A DNA stretch of 34,155 bases, taken from NCBI GenBank assembly GCA_902609235.1, contig CACLRF010000010.1, forward strand, positions 1-34,155, given 5' to 3'. Below the pieces are notes generated by a model. That model ran no database searches, was not told the DNA's origin, and was given only the letters and a program-made list of their open reading frames with translations. Shown here one piece after another: positions 1 through 10,234 of the stretch. The DNA is from an uncultured Pelagibacteraceae bacterium (GTDB lineage Bacteria; Pseudomonadota; Alphaproteobacteria; Pelagibacterales; Pelagibacteraceae). The translations under genes and the position numbers were made by a program. How positions within the stretch are numbered: the stretch's first letter is position 1; each line of letters begins with the position of its first letter.

Positions 1-1
1 A

Positions 2-949
2 GTATTTGCAAATACGTTAGTTAAACATGCCAAAAAAGACAGCAAAATAGTAGGAATAACAGCAGCGATGCCAGGAGGGACTGGTATGGATATTTTTGGA
101 AAGGAGTTTCCAAATAGAATGTTTGATGTTGGAATAGCAGAGCAACACGCTGTAACTTTTGCAGCCGGTTTAGCAACCGAGGGATACAAACCATATGCTG
201 CAATTTATTCTACATTTTTACAGAGAGCATATGATCAAGTTGTCCATGATGTTGCCATTCAAAGTTTACCAGTTAGATTTGCTATAGATAGAGCAGGATT
301 AGTTGGTGCTGATGGATCAACACATGCTGGTTCATTTGATATAACTTATTTATCAACTTTACCTAACTTTGTAGTAATGGCAGCAAGTAATGAAGCTGAA
401 CTAGTTAAAATGATTAATACTTCAGTAGATATAAATGACAGACCTTCTGCAATTAGATATCCAAGAGGAACTGGAGTAGGTGTTGATCTTCCATCAACAG
501 AAGAAAAAATTGAAATTGGTAAAGGGAGAATCGTTCAACAAGGTACACAAGTTTGTATTTTAAACCTCGGTACTCGACTTGAGGAGTGTAAGTTAGCTGT
601 AGAGGAATTAAAAGGAAAAGGAGTTTCAACAACTTTGATAGACGCCAGATTTGCTAAGCCTTTAGACGAAGAACTTATACTAAAATCTGCTAAGGAACAT
701 GAGTTTATGATAACTGTTGAAGAGGGATCAATAGGCGGTTTCGGTTCTCATGTTAAAAATTTATTAGCTGAAAAAGGAGTATTTGATAAAGGTTTAAAAT
801 TTAGATCAATGACTTTACCAGATGAATTTATTGAACAAGATGATCCAAAAAAAATGTACGATAAAGCTGGATTAAACAGTTCTCAAATTTCTAAGAAAAT
901 TGCTGATATTTTATTTCAAAAGGAGACAATAAGAGTTGTGAAAAATTAA
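2..949 (+). CDS. dxs: 1-deoxy-D-xylulose-5-phosphate synthase, C-terminal half (partial)
   Basis: DXS condenses pyruvate and glyceraldehyde 3-phosphate to DXP, the first step of the MEP isoprenoid pathway; it is a cytosolic thiamine diphosphate enzyme. The frame is open from base 2, so the gene starts upstream of the window; about 315 of the usual 620-640 residues are present. What is visible is the transketolase-like pyrimidine-binding domain, with the [10 protein letters not shown] motif that carries the catalytic glutamate, the [17 protein letters not shown] stretch typical of DXS rather than of other transketolases, and the C-terminal transketolase domain. The N-terminal diphosphate-binding half lies outside the window. 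The ATG at 68 is internal and not the start. The gene is convergent with aroC, six bases away. The product feeds the prenyl chain made by the polyprenyl synthase at 2687-3709. Confidence 0.96.
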   Translation, partial: VFANTLVKHAKKDSKIVGITAAMPGGTGMDIFGKEFPNRMFDVGIAEQHAVTFAAGLATEGYKPYAAIYSTFLQRAYDQVVHDVAIQSLPVRFAIDRAGLVGADGSTHAGSFDITYLSTLPNFVVMAASNEAELVKMINTSVDINDRPSAIRYPRGTGVGVDLPSTEEKIEIGKGRIVQQGTQVCILNLGTRLEECKLAVEELKGKGVSTTLIDARFAKPLDEELILKSAKEHEFMITVEEGSIGGFGSHVKNLLAEKGVFDKGLKFRSMTLPDEFIEQDDPKKMYDKAGLNSSQISKKIADILFQKETIRVVKN

Positions 950-955
950 TTTAAG

Positions 956-2038
956 CTAACTACATTGGGCTTTATTCATTAAGTAGTGGTCAAGTAAAAC
1001 ACAGTTCATCATAGCTTCACCAATTGGTACAGCTCTAATTCCCACACAAGGATCATGTCTACCTTTAACAGATATTGAAGTATTTTTCCCAAATTTGTTT
1101 ATAGTTTTTCTACTAGTTAAAATTGACGATGTTGGTTTGACAGCAAATGATGCAATAATTTCTTGGCCTGTAGAAATTCCACCAAGAATTCCACCCGCTT
1201 TATTTGAATTGAATTTTAATTTATTTCCTTTTGAAGAAATTTCATCTGAATTTTGTTCTCCACTTAATTGTGCTGAGTTCATTCCCGCACCTATATTTAC
1301 ACCTTTAACTGCATTAATACTCATTAGACTTGAAGCTATGTCAGTATCTAATTTTGAATAAATTGGAGCACCTAAACCAACTGGGATACCTCTTGCTCTT
1401 ATTTCAATCACCGCTCCACATGAGGATCCTGATTTTCTTACACCAAGTAAATATTTTTCCCATAATTTAATCATTGATTTATCTGGACAAAAAAATGGAT
1501 TTTTTGAAATTACATTATCGTTCCATTGATTTGTATCACATCCAAGAATTCCTAGCTGAGTTACTGCACCAATTACTTTAAATTTTTTACCTAATTTTTT
1601 TTGTAGTACAACTTTTGCTATTGCACCGGCCGCAACGCGTGCTGCAGTTTCTCTAGCAGAAGATCTGCCACCTCCTCTATAGTCTCTAATTCCATACTTT
1701 TTAAAGTAAGTAAAATCTGCATGACCTGGTCTAAACTTATCTTTAATATTACTATAATCTTTGGATCTCATATCTTTGTTGTAGATTATGAGAGAAATAG
1801 GTGTTCCTGTAGTTTTGCCCTCAAACACTCCTGATAATATTTGAACTTTATCATCCTCTTTTCTCTGAGTTGTAAATTTAGATTGTCCTGGTTTTCTTTT
1901 GTCTAATTCTATTTGAATATCTTGCTCTTTAAGAGTTATGTTTGGAGGACAACCATCAACAATACAACCAATTGCAGGTCCATGAGACTCTCCCCAAGTA
2001 GTGAAACGAAATAGCTTTCCAAAAGTATTAAATGACAT
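956..2038 (-). CDS. aroC: chorismate synthase
   Basis: Chorismate synthase converts 5-enolpyruvylshikimate 3-phosphate to chorismate, the last shikimate-pathway step, and needs reduced FMN as a non-consumed cofactor. The 360-residue protein has family length and all signatures: GESHG at residues 16-20, RPGHAD around 103-108, [12 protein letters not shown] at 121-132, [28 protein letters not shown] and a C-terminal [18 protein letters not shown] stretch. The start at 2038 is the only one that keeps the conserved N-terminus. It is divergent from pdxH across 33 AT-rich bases (2039-2071) that must hold both promoters, and convergent with dxs. Nothing is odd in the sequence. Confidence 0.97.
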   Translation of the reverse strand: MSFNTFGKLFRFTTWGESHGPAIGCIVDGCPPNITLKEQDIQIELDKRKPGQSKFTTQRKEDDKVQILSGVFEGKTTGTPISLIIYNKDMRSKDYSNIKDKFRPGHADFTYFKKYGIRDYRGGGRSSARETAARVAAGAIAKVVLQKKLGKKFKVIGAVTQLGILGCDTNQWNDNVISKNPFFCPDKSMIKLWEKYLLGVRKSGSSCGAVIEIRARGIPVGLGAPIYSKLDTDIASSLMSINAVKGVNIGAGMNSAQLSGEQNSDEISSKGNKLKFNSNKAGGILGGISTGQEIIASFAVKPTSSILTSRKTINKFGKNTSISVKGRHDPCVGIRAVPIGEAMMNCVLLDHYLMNKAQCS

Positions 2039-2071
2039 TATTTATATTATATAGATTATTTTGTTTAAATT

Positions 2072-2698
2072 ATGAATCAAAAAAACTCTTTAGGTCTTAA
2101 TAGTTGCTTTCTTGATATAGATGATCCAATTCATTTATTTCATGAATGGATGGAGGAAGCAAAGAAAACTGAGCCAAATGATCCAAACGCTGTTGCTTTG
2201 GCCACATCAGATAAAAAAAACATTCCTTCAGTAAGAATGGTTTTACTTAAAGATTTCAACAAAGATGGATTTGTATTTTATACAAACTTAAATAGTCAAA
2301 AGGGAAATGAATTAAAGGAAAATCCGAATGCTGCTATGTGTTTCCATTGGAAAAGTCTTCTAAGACAAATAAGAATTAATGGAAAGGTGTCATTAGTTTC
2401 TGATCAGGTTGCAGATGAATATTATTCATCTAGAGCTTATGAAAGTCGAATAGGAGCATGGGCCTCTAAGCAAAGTGAAGAATTAAATTCTCGAGAACAA
2501 TTATTAAAATCTATACAAGATTACAAAAAAAAATATAGCAACAAATCAGATGTACCAAGACCAAGTCACTGGTCTGGATGGATTTTATCTCCAGATAGTA
2601 TTGAATTTTGGCTAGATGGTGAGAATAGAATCCATGAGAGATTAAAATATAATAAAGATGACTCTGGGAAGTGGATAAAGTCTTTATTAAGTCCTTAA
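2072..2698 (+). CDS. pdxH: pyridoxamine/pyridoxine 5'-phosphate oxidase
   Basis: PdxH oxidises pyridoxamine or pyridoxine 5'-phosphate to pyridoxal 5'-phosphate, using FMN and O2. The 208-residue protein shows the split-barrel FMN domain (PSVRMVLLKDFNKDGFVFYTN near residues 44-65 and FHWKSLLRQIRI near 90-101). It ends in the family's C-terminal PLP/FMN dimerisation segment, with RPSHWSGW, FWLDGENRIHERL and a terminal LSP in place of the usual RL-SP ending. Length is normal for the family (about 200-220). Its last 12 bases overlap the 3' end of the convergent polyprenyl synthase gene. Confidence 0.95.
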   Translation: MNQKNSLGLNSCFLDIDDPIHLFHEWMEEAKKTEPNDPNAVALATSDKKNIPSVRMVLLKDFNKDGFVFYTNLNSQKGNELKENPNAAMCFHWKSLLRQIRINGKVSLVSDQVADEYYSSRAYESRIGAWASKQSEELNSREQLLKSIQDYKKKYSNKSDVPRPSHWSGWILSPDSIEFWLDGENRIHERLKYNKDDSGKWIKSLLSP

Positions 2699-3709
2699 AA
2701 AATTTCTTGATAAACTAAATGATGTTAATCTTTTAAGAATATTTTTTTCTTGAGATTCTTTAAATACACTTAGAGAATTTGAGGCTAAATTTATATAGTG
2801 CTGGGCTTTTTGATAGCATTCCTGAATTATTTTATACTTATTTATAAGCGTAATAATTTCATTAAAGTCATTTTTTGTTCTTAACTCTTTTTTAAATATA
2901 TTTGATACAATTTTCCTTTCATCATTTCCTAATTTTTGAAAAAGTAAAATTATTGGTAACGTAATTTTTCCTTCAAAAAAATCTTGACCATTTTTTTTGC
3001 CAAATAGTTTGAGCTCAGCATTATAGTCTAGCGTGTCGTCTGCTATTTGAAAAGTTAATCCCAAGTTTCTTCCATAAAATTCTAAAGCATCTTTTTCTTT
3101 ATTTTCTGCATCAGATAAAATTGCACCAACTTTAGTTGCTGCTGCAAATAACTCAGCAGTTTTAGCTGAGATAATTTTTAAATATGTTTCTTCTAGCATA
3201 TCAACTTCACCTTTGTGTTGAAGTTGCAAAATTTCTCCTTGTGCAATTTTTGATGAAGTGGACGATAATAATTTTAAAACTTCTAGGTTTCCGTCTTCTA
3301 CCATCATTTCAAAACATCTACTCAATAGATAATCTCCTATTAAAACTGACGAATGATTATCCCAAACTTTGTTTAAAGTTTCTTTCCCTCTTCTAACAGT
3401 GCCTTCATCAATTACATCATCATGCATCAACGTTGCGCTATGAATTAATTCAACACACGCAGCTAAATTTATATCTCTAGAGCCTCTAGAGTAACCGCAT
3501 AATTTTGCACTACCCAATGTTAGTAATGCTCTTAGTCTTTTTCCTCCAGTTTCTATGTGATAATCTGTCATTTTTTGAACCAGCTGTACGTCACTAGATA
3601 ATTTTGATTTTATTTTTTCTTCGGTTAAAACCAGTTTTTCTTCAACCGAGTCTTTAAGCTGAAAATATGAATCATTTATCTGATTTTTAAGCTGTACAAC
3701 TGTTCCCAT
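2687..3709 (-). CDS. ispB: trans-polyprenyl diphosphate synthase (octaprenyl type)
   Basis: This enzyme elongates farnesyl diphosphate with isopentenyl units to make the long chain of ubiquinone. The 340-residue all-helical protein carries the first aspartate-rich motif DDVID at residues 97-101 and the second, DDTLD, at 224-228, with the GGKRLR substrate-binding stretch near 55-60 and HDDVIDEGTVRRG. In short-chain synthases (FPP/GGPP) bulky residues sit just before the first motif; here the stretch is ELIHSATLMHDD, as in IspB-like long-chain enzymes. Exact chain length cannot be read from the sequence. It is divergent from the sohB operon across a 115-bp gap (3710-3824). Confidence 0.88.
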   Translation of the reverse strand: MGTVVQLKNQINDSYFQLKDSVEEKLVLTEEKIKSKLSSDVQLVQKMTDYHIETGGKRLRALLTLGSAKLCGYSRGSRDINLAACVELIHSATLMHDDVIDEGTVRRGKETLNKVWDNHSSVLIGDYLLSRCFEMMVEDGNLEVLKLLSSTSSKIAQGEILQLQHKGEVDMLEETYLKIISAKTAELFAAATKVGAILSDAENKEKDALEFYGRNLGLTFQIADDTLDYNAELKLFGKKNGQDFFEGKITLPIILLFQKLGNDERKIVSNIFKKELRTKNDFNEIITLINKYKIIQECYQKAQHYINLASNSLSVFKESQEKNILKRLTSFSLSRNFLRT

Positions 3710-3756
3710 AACATTTTTTAAATTAGTATAATTTGTTTATATATATTACTTATCAA

Positions 3757-3784
3757 TTGACGCACCAGTTTCTTCAATTATAAG
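3757..3784 (+). promoter_or_regulatory. putative sigma70 promoter for the sohB-glyQ-glyS-ppdK run
   Basis: TTGACG (3757-3762) and TATAAG (3779-3784) are separated by 16 bases, a good match to a housekeeping promoter, and point at the ATG at 3825 with a leader of about 35 bases. It lies in the 115-bp divergent gap between the polyprenyl synthase and the peptidase genes. AT-rich genomes throw up many near-matches, so this is moderate evidence only. Confidence 0.42.
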
Positions 3785-3824
3785 TAGTCTTTATATTCAA
3801 TAAATAATTCTATAAGACTTACCT

Positions 3825-4631
3825 ATGTTCTCTTTTTTTAAAAAGAAAAAAATTGTTGCTCATTTAAAATTAAGTGGGGTTATTGGTAACGCAGGAAAAT
3901 TTAAACAAGGTATTGATTTTGCAGGTCAAGAAGAACTAATTAAAAAGGCATTCTCTCTGAAAAAAGCTGCATGTGTTGCTATATCAATCAATTCTCCAGG
4001 AGGATCACCAGTTCAATCTCATTTAATCTACAGTTTTATTAGACAACAGGCAAAAAAACACAAAAAAAAAGTTATTGTATTCGCTGAAGACGTAGCAGCT
4101 TCTGGAGGTTATTTGATTTCTTGCGCTGGGGACGAAATTTATGCAAATTCAAGTTCAATAATTGGATCTATAGGAGTGATATATTCTTCTTTTGGATTTA
4201 CTGAGTTGATAAAAAAAATTGGGGTTGAAAGAAGAGTTCATACTGCTGGCAAAAACAAAAGCACACTAGATCCATTTTTAGAAGAAAAAAATGAGGATAT
4301 TGAAAGATTAAAAAATATTCAATTGGATCTTCATAAAGACTTTATAGATGTTGTTGAAAAAAGCAGAGGATCGAAATTAAATAAATCTGGTGTAGAACTT
4401 TTTTCAGGTGAGTTTTGGTCGGGCAGTAAAGCAAAAAATTTAGGATTGATTGACGGAATAGGTAACGCACATGAAATATTAAAAGATAAATTTGGTGAAG
4501 ATGTAATTATTAAAAAATATGAAAAATCTAAAGGATGGTTAAGTCAAAAACTTTCTTCATCCAGTAATCAAGTAGATCAAATAGCAACTATTTTAGATGA
4601 AAGATCAATTTGGCAAAGATATGGTTTCTAA
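3825..4631 (+). CDS. sohB: S49 family serine peptidase, SohB/SppA-like
   Basis: S49 peptidases cleave signal-peptide remnants or membrane protein fragments with a Ser/Lys dyad. In this 268-residue protein the clues are INSPGG (residues 55-60), the nucleophile in AASGGY (Ser93) and the candidate general base Lys145 in [11 protein letters not shown]. These are followed by [20 protein letters not shown], which is characteristic of the family's C-terminal part. Unlike E. coli SohB and SppA there is no N-terminal membrane span: the protein opens with MFSFFKKKK and goes straight into the first beta strand, so it may be cytosolic or only peripherally bound. It is the first gene of a tight run with glyQ, glyS and ppdK; its last 11 bases overlap glyQ. 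The symbol is given by similarity only. Confidence 0.82.
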   Translation: MFSFFKKKKIVAHLKLSGVIGNAGKFKQGIDFAGQEELIKKAFSLKKAACVAISINSPGGSPVQSHLIYSFIRQQAKKHKKKVIVFAEDVAASGGYLISCAGDEIYANSSSIIGSIGVIYSSFGFTELIKKIGVERRVHTAGKNKSTLDPFLEEKNEDIERLKNIQLDLHKDFIDVVEKSRGSKLNKSGVELFSGEFWSGSKAKNLGLIDGIGNAHEILKDKFGEDVIIKKYEKSKGWLSQKLSSSSNQVDQIATILDERSIWQRYGF

Positions 4632-5502
4632 AGCAAAAAAAGAAAAAAAAAAAATTCAAACATTCCAAGATACAATTTTAAATCTTCAGAAATTTTGGAG
4701 TAAAAAAGGATGCATTATTCTTCAGCCTTATGATATGGAGGTTGGTGCAGGAACTTTTCATCCAGCTACTACCCTAAGATCACTTGGAAATAAACCATGG
4801 AAAGCAGCTTACGTACAACCTTCAAGAAGACCTACAGATGGAAGATATGGAGATAATCCAAACAGGCTGCAACACTATTATCAATTTCAAGTTTTAATTA
4901 AACCTTCCCCCGAAAATATAAAAAAACTTTATTTAAATAGTTTATCTACTATAGGAATAGATCATAATGATCACGATATAAGGTTTGTTGAAGATGATTG
5001 GGAAAGTCCAACATTAGGTGCTGCAGGATTGGGATGGGAAGTATGGTGTGATGGAATGGAAATTACTCAATTCACCTATTTTCAACAAATGGCTGGATTT
5101 GATTGTAAACCTGTGTCAGTTGAAATCACTTATGGTTTAGAAAGAATTTGTATGTTCACTCAAAAAGAAAAAAACGTTTATGATTTATTATGGAATGATG
5201 AAGGTGTAAAATATCACGAAGTATTTCATCAAGCCGAAAAAGAATTTTCAGCATACAATTTTGAATACGCGAATGTAGAAACACTTTTGAAAATGTTTGA
5301 AATGTATGAGACTGAGGCAAAAGATTTGGTAGAAAAAAAAATTTCTTTACCGGCATATGATCAATGTTTAAAAGCCAGTCATGTGTTTAATATTTTAGAT
5401 GCAAGAGGTGCAATCAGTGTCGCACAAAGGGCAGGTTATATTGCTAGAATAAGAGATATTACAAAATCTGCAGCAGGCGTTTGGTTAGATAGTCAAAAAT
5501 AA
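4621..5502 (+). CDS. glyQ: glycyl-tRNA synthetase alpha subunit
   Basis: GlyQ is the catalytic alpha subunit of the bacterial alpha2beta2 glycyl-tRNA synthetase. Recognisable stretches include [21 protein letters not shown], the [20 protein letters not shown] motif-2 region, [21 protein letters not shown] and [12 protein letters not shown] (motif 3). With the ATG at 4621 the protein is 293 residues, the usual length; an in-frame ATG at 4597 would add eight residues and lie deeper inside sohB, so the later start is preferred. It overlaps sohB by 11 bases. Its stop shares one base with the glyS start (TAATG), so the two subunits are almost certainly translated together. Confidence 0.96.
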   Translation: MVSKAKKEKKKIQTFQDTILNLQKFWSKKGCIILQPYDMEVGAGTFHPATTLRSLGNKPWKAAYVQPSRRPTDGRYGDNPNRLQHYYQFQVLIKPSPENIKKLYLNSLSTIGIDHNDHDIRFVEDDWESPTLGAAGLGWEVWCDGMEITQFTYFQQMAGFDCKPVSVEITYGLERICMFTQKEKNVYDLLWNDEGVKYHEVFHQAEKEFSAYNFEYANVETLLKMFEMYETEAKDLVEKKISLPAYDQCLKASHVFNILDARGAISVAQRAGYIARIRDITKSAAGVWLDSQK

Positions 5503-7568
5503 TGTCAGAGTTTTTTTTAGAATTATTTAGTGAGGAAATACCCTCAAATCTTCAACAAAATTTAAGGGAGGACTTACTTAAAAGTTTTATCGATTTTTTT
5601 TTAGAAAAATCAATTTTATTTAAAAAAAGCTCATCATACTCAACACCAAACAGACTAGTGGTATTGTTTGAAGGAGTTCAAAAAAATGTTGTACTAAAAT
5701 CTGTGGAGATTAAAGGTCCAAATATCAAGTCACCAGAGGTAGCACTAGAAGGGTTTGTTAAGTCAAATAAAATATTAAAAAAGGATCTCTACCAAAAAAA
5801 AACCGATAAAGGAGAATTTTATTTTTTCAAGACAAAATCAAAAAAATTGCATACACATGAATTGCTAGAGGAATTTATCCCAATATTGTTAAGTAAAATT
5901 CAATGGAAAAAATCAATGTATTGGGGAACTTTTGACCTAAATTGGGGGAGACCGTTAAAATCAATTCTAGCTGTATTTGATAAAAAAAAATTAAATTTTG
6001 ATTTTCATCACCTAACATCTTCTAACTCAACTTTTGTTGATAAAGAATTTGAGGAAAATAAAAAGTCATTTTCAGAATTTAAAAATTATAAAAGTTTTTT
6101 TAAAAAAATTGACATTATCGTTGATCACAACGAAAGAAAAAAGTTAATAGAAAAAAAATTCAACAATATATTAAAAAATAAAAATATTAAGATTCAACAT
6201 AATCCTAGATTGCTTAATGAGGTTGTAGATTTAACAGATCAACCAAATATCCTTCTTTGTGAATTTGATAAGAAATTTTTGAATATTCCAGAAGAAATAT
6301 TAATTATTACCATGCAACACCATCAAAAATATTTCCCTATATTTGATAATAAAGAAAATATTACTAATGAGTTTTTAGTAGTTGCAAACAAAAAGGATAA
6401 AAAGGGATTAATTAAATTAGGAAATGAAAGAGTGGTCGAAGCAAGATTAAGTGACGCAGAATTTTTTTGGAAAAAAGACAAATCTCAAAATATGGTAAAA
6501 AAAGTTACTGAATTAAAATCAATAAATTATTTTAGAGGATTAGGAAGTTATTTTGATAAAGCTCAAAGAATGAGAAAATTGGGTGGAATGATATCTGATG
6601 AACTTTTAATCAGTAAAGAAAAAGTTGAATTATCAGCATCAATTTGTAAAGTTGATTTGTTATCAGAGCTAGTGGGTGAATTCCCAGAATTACAAGGTGT
6701 GATGGGAGGTTATTTTGCTATTGCACAAGGTTTTGATAAAGATTTGGCTCTGGCCATAAGAGAGCAATATTTACCCACAGGATCAGGCTCAAGAGTCCCA
6801 AAAAAACCATTTAGCATAGCCCTTTCTTTGGCTGATAAGATAGACACTTTAGTTGGTTTTTTTGGTTTAAATCAAAAGCCAACAAGTTCTAAAGATCCAT
6901 ATGCTCTAAGAAGATTGGCATTAGGAGTAATAAGAATAATAGTTGAAAATAAAAAAGATTTTAAAGTGAAAGATTTAATTAATTATTCTTTAAGCCTCTA
7001 TTTAGATCAAGGTTTTGAAATTGATAATAAATCTTTACAAAATGAGTTATCAGATTTTTTAATGGATAGATTAAAATACCACATGAAGGAAGAAAATATT
7101 AGAAATGATATAGTTCAAGCATCAACCAGTTCTTTTAATTTAGATCAATCTGTTATTATTTTTAATAAAGCTAAACATTTAAATAAAATTATTAATAAAC
7201 CAGATGGTTTAGATATTATTGCAAGCTATAAAAGAGCCTCAAACATTTTAGACGGTGAATTAAAAAAAAATAAAATAGAATTATCAAATACAACTGACCC
7301 TGGTATTTTTAAAACTGAGTTAGAAAAAAACCTATTTAAAAAAATTAGTGAATTAAGGAAATATTTTTCAGGCATTAATAAAGATGAAAATTATGTTCAA
7401 ACATTGGACAATTTAGCTAGTGTTAAAAGAGAGGTTTTTGACTTTTTTGATAATGTAATTGTGAACGAGGATGATCCAGTCGTAAAGAAGAATAGGCTGG
7501 AACTAATCCAAATGATGTGTAAAACGTTCAATAATTATGTTAATTTTTCTCTAATCGACTCCCATTAA
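5502..7568 (+). CDS. glyS: glycyl-tRNA synthetase beta subunit
   Basis: GlyS is the tRNA-binding beta subunit that pairs with GlyQ. The 688-residue protein matches the family in length and begins with the typical FFLELFSEEIPS. Other landmarks are WGRPLKSI, LLCEFDKKFLNIPEEILIITMQHHQKYFP, RVVEARLSDAEFFWKKD, LSELVGEFPELQGVMGGYFA and the HD-like and DALR-type C-terminal region from about residue 500 onward. It is joined to glyQ and to ppdK by one-base TAATG overlaps, indicating translational coupling across three genes. It is more lysine/asparagine-rich than ppdK, as expected of a fast-drifting RNA-binding subunit in an AT-rich genome. Confidence 0.96.
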   Translation: MSEFFLELFSEEIPSNLQQNLREDLLKSFIDFFLEKSILFKKSSSYSTPNRLVVLFEGVQKNVVLKSVEIKGPNIKSPEVALEGFVKSNKILKKDLYQKKTDKGEFYFFKTKSKKLHTHELLEEFIPILLSKIQWKKSMYWGTFDLNWGRPLKSILAVFDKKKLNFDFHHLTSSNSTFVDKEFEENKKSFSEFKNYKSFFKKIDIIVDHNERKKLIEKKFNNILKNKNIKIQHNPRLLNEVVDLTDQPNILLCEFDKKFLNIPEEILIITMQHHQKYFPIFDNKENITNEFLVVANKKDKKGLIKLGNERVVEARLSDAEFFWKKDKSQNMVKKVTELKSINYFRGLGSYFDKAQRMRKLGGMISDELLISKEKVELSASICKVDLLSELVGEFPELQGVMGGYFAIAQGFDKDLALAIREQYLPTGSGSRVPKKPFSIALSLADKIDTLVGFFGLNQKPTSSKDPYALRRLALGVIRIIVENKKDFKVKDLINYSLSLYLDQGFEIDNKSLQNELSDFLMDRLKYHMKEENIRNDIVQASTSSFNLDQSVIIFNKAKHLNKIINKPDGLDIIASYKRASNILDGELKKNKIELSNTTDPGIFKTELEKNLFKKISELRKYFSGINKDENYVQTLDNLASVKREVFDFFDNVIVNEDDPVVKKNRLELIQMMCKTFNNYVNFSLIDSH

Positions 7569-10234
7569 TGAAAAAACTTATATTAAACTTTAATTCTAAG
7601 GATAGTAAAAAAATTAAAAGTCCTAAAAACTTTTTAGGAGGAAAAGGTGCTAATCTCTCTGAAATGGGAAGAATGGGTCTTCCAGTGCCCCCTGGTTTTA
7701 CAATATCTACAAAAGTTTGTGAAATTTTTTATAAGGATAAAAAAAAATTAAATAAAAATTTAATTTCTCAAATTAAAAAAGAATTAAAATTAATCGAAAA
7801 AGATGTTTCTAAGAAATTTGGGGACTTAAAAAATCCACTTTTGTTGTCTGTGCGGTCTGGTGCAAGAGTATCAATGCCAGGTATGATGGATACTATTTTA
7901 AATCTTGGTCTAAACGATAAAACAGTCAAAGCTTTAGCAATTAAAACTTCAAATGGAAGATTTGCCAAAGACAGTTATAGAAGATTCATTCAAATGTACG
8001 GTAATGTTGTAATGGGTGTAGAAGCTTATTATTTTGAGGAATTAATTGAAAATTATAAACTTACGAAAGGTGTTTTGTTAGATACAGATTTAGATGAAAG
8101 TGATTGGGATGGATTAATTGAAGATTTTAAAAGAACAGTAAGAGAAAAGGCAAAAAAAGATTTTCCCCAAGATGTTCATGAACAATTGCTGGGAGCAATA
8201 AGTGCAGTATTTTTATCGTGGGAAAGTAATAGAGCAAAAGTTTACAGAAAACTAAATCAAATCCCAGCCGAGTGGGGAACTGCAGTAAATGTTCAATCAA
8301 TGGTTTTTGGAAATATGGGTGATGATTGTGCAACAGGAGTTGTGTTTACAAGAAATCCATCAGATGGATCAAATGAAATATATGGTGAGTATTTAATTAA
8401 TGCGCAAGGAGAGGATGTTGTAGCGGGTACAAGGACACCTCAATACATAACAAAAAAAGCTAGGAGAGACGCTAAAGTAAAAGAATTATCAATGGAAGAG
8501 TCTATGCCTAAAGTCTTTAAAGAACTTCAAAAAATTTTGAAAAAATTAGAGATGCATTACAAAGATATGCAAGATGTAGAGTTTACAGTTGAAAATAGTA
8601 AACTATGGATGCTGCAAACAAGATCAGGAAAAAGAACAGCAAAATCAGCAGTCAAGATCGCAGTTGATATGGTTAAAGAAAAATTAATCTCTAAAATGGA
8701 AGCTGTATTAAGAATTGACCCAAATTCTTTAGACGCACTTTTGCACCCTACTTTGAATGAAAAAAGCTCAATTAATGTAATAGCAAATGGATTGCCAGCA
8801 TCACCGGGTGCAGTCAGCGGTAAAGTTGTATTTACATCAGAAGAAGCTGAAAGATTAACCGCAATGATGCAAGATACAATTTTGGTTAGAGTAGAGACCT
8901 CTCCAGAAGATATACAAGGAATGCATGCTGCTAAAGGAATTTTGACTGCTAGAGGAGGAATGACAAGTCATGCAGCTGTTGTTGCAAGAGGTATGGGAAG
9001 ACCATGTGTATCAGGATCAAGTGAAATTGATATAAATTATGAAAATAAATCTTTTAAAACTTCTTCAATGGAGATTAAAGAGGGAGACGTAATCACTATT
9101 GATGGATCAACTGGAAGAATTATCGCTGGAAGTGTTTCAACTGTGAAGCCTGAAATATCTGGTGATTTTTCCAAGCTAATGTTTTGGGCAGATAGTTTTA
9201 GAAAATTAAAAGTAAGAACAAATTCTGAAACTCCAAAAGATACCAAAACAGCAAAAGATTTTGGTGCAGAGGGTATTGGATTATGCAGAACTGAACATAT
9301 GTTTTTTGATGAAGAACGGATTTTATCTGTAAGAGAAATGATATTATCTAAAACAAAAGAAGACAGAGCAATAGCATTACAAAAACTGTTACCGCATCAA
9401 AGAAAAGATTTTATAGACATTTTTAAAATCATGAGTGGATTACCAGTCACAATTAGATTGTTGGACCCACCGTTACATGAATTTTTACCACGTACAGAAA
9501 AGGAAATTAATGAGGTTGCTAGTATAGTTAATCTTCCAATTAAAGAGGTTGAGTCAAGAATTGAAGAACTCCATGAGCAAAATCCTATGTTAGGTCATAG
9601 AGGATGTCGTCTAGGAATATCTTTTCCTGAAATTTATGAAATGCAATGCAAAGCAATATTTCAAGCTTTGGTTTACCTTAAAAAAAATAAAATTAAATCT
9701 GCATTTCCTGAAATAATGATACCTTTAGTATCTACAGAGGCTGAGATTAAAATAATGAAAGAATTAGTAATTAGAACTGCTAGTCAAGTTCAACAAGAAA
9801 ATAAATTGAAAATAGAGTTTTTAGTAGGAACGATGATTGAATTACCTAGAGCGGCAATAAAAGCAAAGGAGATCGCTAAGCATGCAGAATTCTTTAGTTT
9901 TGGAACAAATGATTTAACTCAAACTACTTTTGGGATCAGTAGAGATGATAGTGGTAAATTTTTAAATGATTATTTAGAAAACAAAATATTTTCTGTTGAT
10001 CCTTTTGTTTCAATAGATGAAGGAGTTTCAGATTTAGTTGAAATAGCAGTAGAAAAAGGGCGGAAACAAAACAAAAATCTAAAACTAGGTATCTGTGGAG
10101 AGCATGGAGGAGACCCTCGTAGTATATCCTTTTGTTCTAATGCAGGATTGAATTATGTTTCTTGTTCACCTTATAGAGTTCCTGTTGCGAGGTTGGCTGC
10201 CGCTCAAGCTGAAATTAAAAAAAAATTAAATTAA
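7568..10234 (+). CDS. ppdK: pyruvate, phosphate dikinase
   Basis: PPDK interconverts pyruvate, ATP and phosphate with phosphoenolpyruvate, AMP and pyrophosphate. The 888-residue protein has the full three-domain plan. First comes the ATP-grasp domain (FLGGKGANLSEM near 22-33, SVRSGARVSMPGMMDT near 94-109). Next is the swivelling domain with the phospho-acceptor His468 in GGMTSHAAVVARGMG. Last is the PEP/pyruvate barrel with EGIGLCRTEHMF, GTMIELPRAA, SFGTNDLTQTTFG and GICGEHGGDP, which holds the catalytic Cys. In such bacteria it may serve gluconeogenesis or a pyrophosphate-linked glycolysis; the sequence does not say which. The stop codon abuts the duplicated tmRNA tail at 10235, whose GGGGC/GCCCC hairpin could also act as a terminator for this operon. 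Confidence 0.97.
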   Translation: MKKLILNFNSKDSKKIKSPKNFLGGKGANLSEMGRMGLPVPPGFTISTKVCEIFYKDKKKLNKNLISQIKKELKLIEKDVSKKFGDLKNPLLLSVRSGARVSMPGMMDTILNLGLNDKTVKALAIKTSNGRFAKDSYRRFIQMYGNVVMGVEAYYFEELIENYKLTKGVLLDTDLDESDWDGLIEDFKRTVREKAKKDFPQDVHEQLLGAISAVFLSWESNRAKVYRKLNQIPAEWGTAVNVQSMVFGNMGDDCATGVVFTRNPSDGSNEIYGEYLINAQGEDVVAGTRTPQYITKKARRDAKVKELSMEESMPKVFKELQKILKKLEMHYKDMQDVEFTVENSKLWMLQTRSGKRTAKSAVKIAVDMVKEKLISKMEAVLRIDPNSLDALLHPTLNEKSSINVIANGLPASPGAVSGKVVFTSEEAERLTAMMQDTILVRVETSPEDIQGMHAAKGILTARGGMTSHAAVVARGMGRPCVSGSSEIDINYENKSFKTSSMEIKEGDVITIDGSTGRIIAGSVSTVKPEISGDFSKLMFWADSFRKLKVRTNSETPKDTKTAKDFGAEGIGLCRTEHMFFDEERILSVREMILSKTKEDRAIALQKLLPHQRKDFIDIFKIMSGLPVTIRLLDPPLHEFLPRTEKEINEVASIVNLPIKEVESRIEELHEQNPMLGHRGCRLGISFPEIYEMQCKAIFQALVYLKKNKIKSAFPEIMIPLVSTEAEIKIMKELVIRTASQVQQENKLKIEFLVGTMIELPRAAIKAKEIAKHAEFFSFGTNDLTQTTFGISRDDSGKFLNDYLENKIFSVDPFVSIDEGVSDLVEIAVEKGRKQNKNLKLGICGEHGGDPRSISFCSNAGLNYVSCSPYRVPVARLAAAQAEIKKKLN

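Noticed and set aside
1095..1361. An 88-codon plus-strand frame inside aroC.
   Set aside because: It is antisense to conserved chorismate synthase motifs; no ribosome site or independent signal is seen.
4560..4640. A glycine riboswitch or other leader before glyQ.
   Set aside because: glyQ starts inside the preceding gene, leaving no leader, and no such structure is seen.
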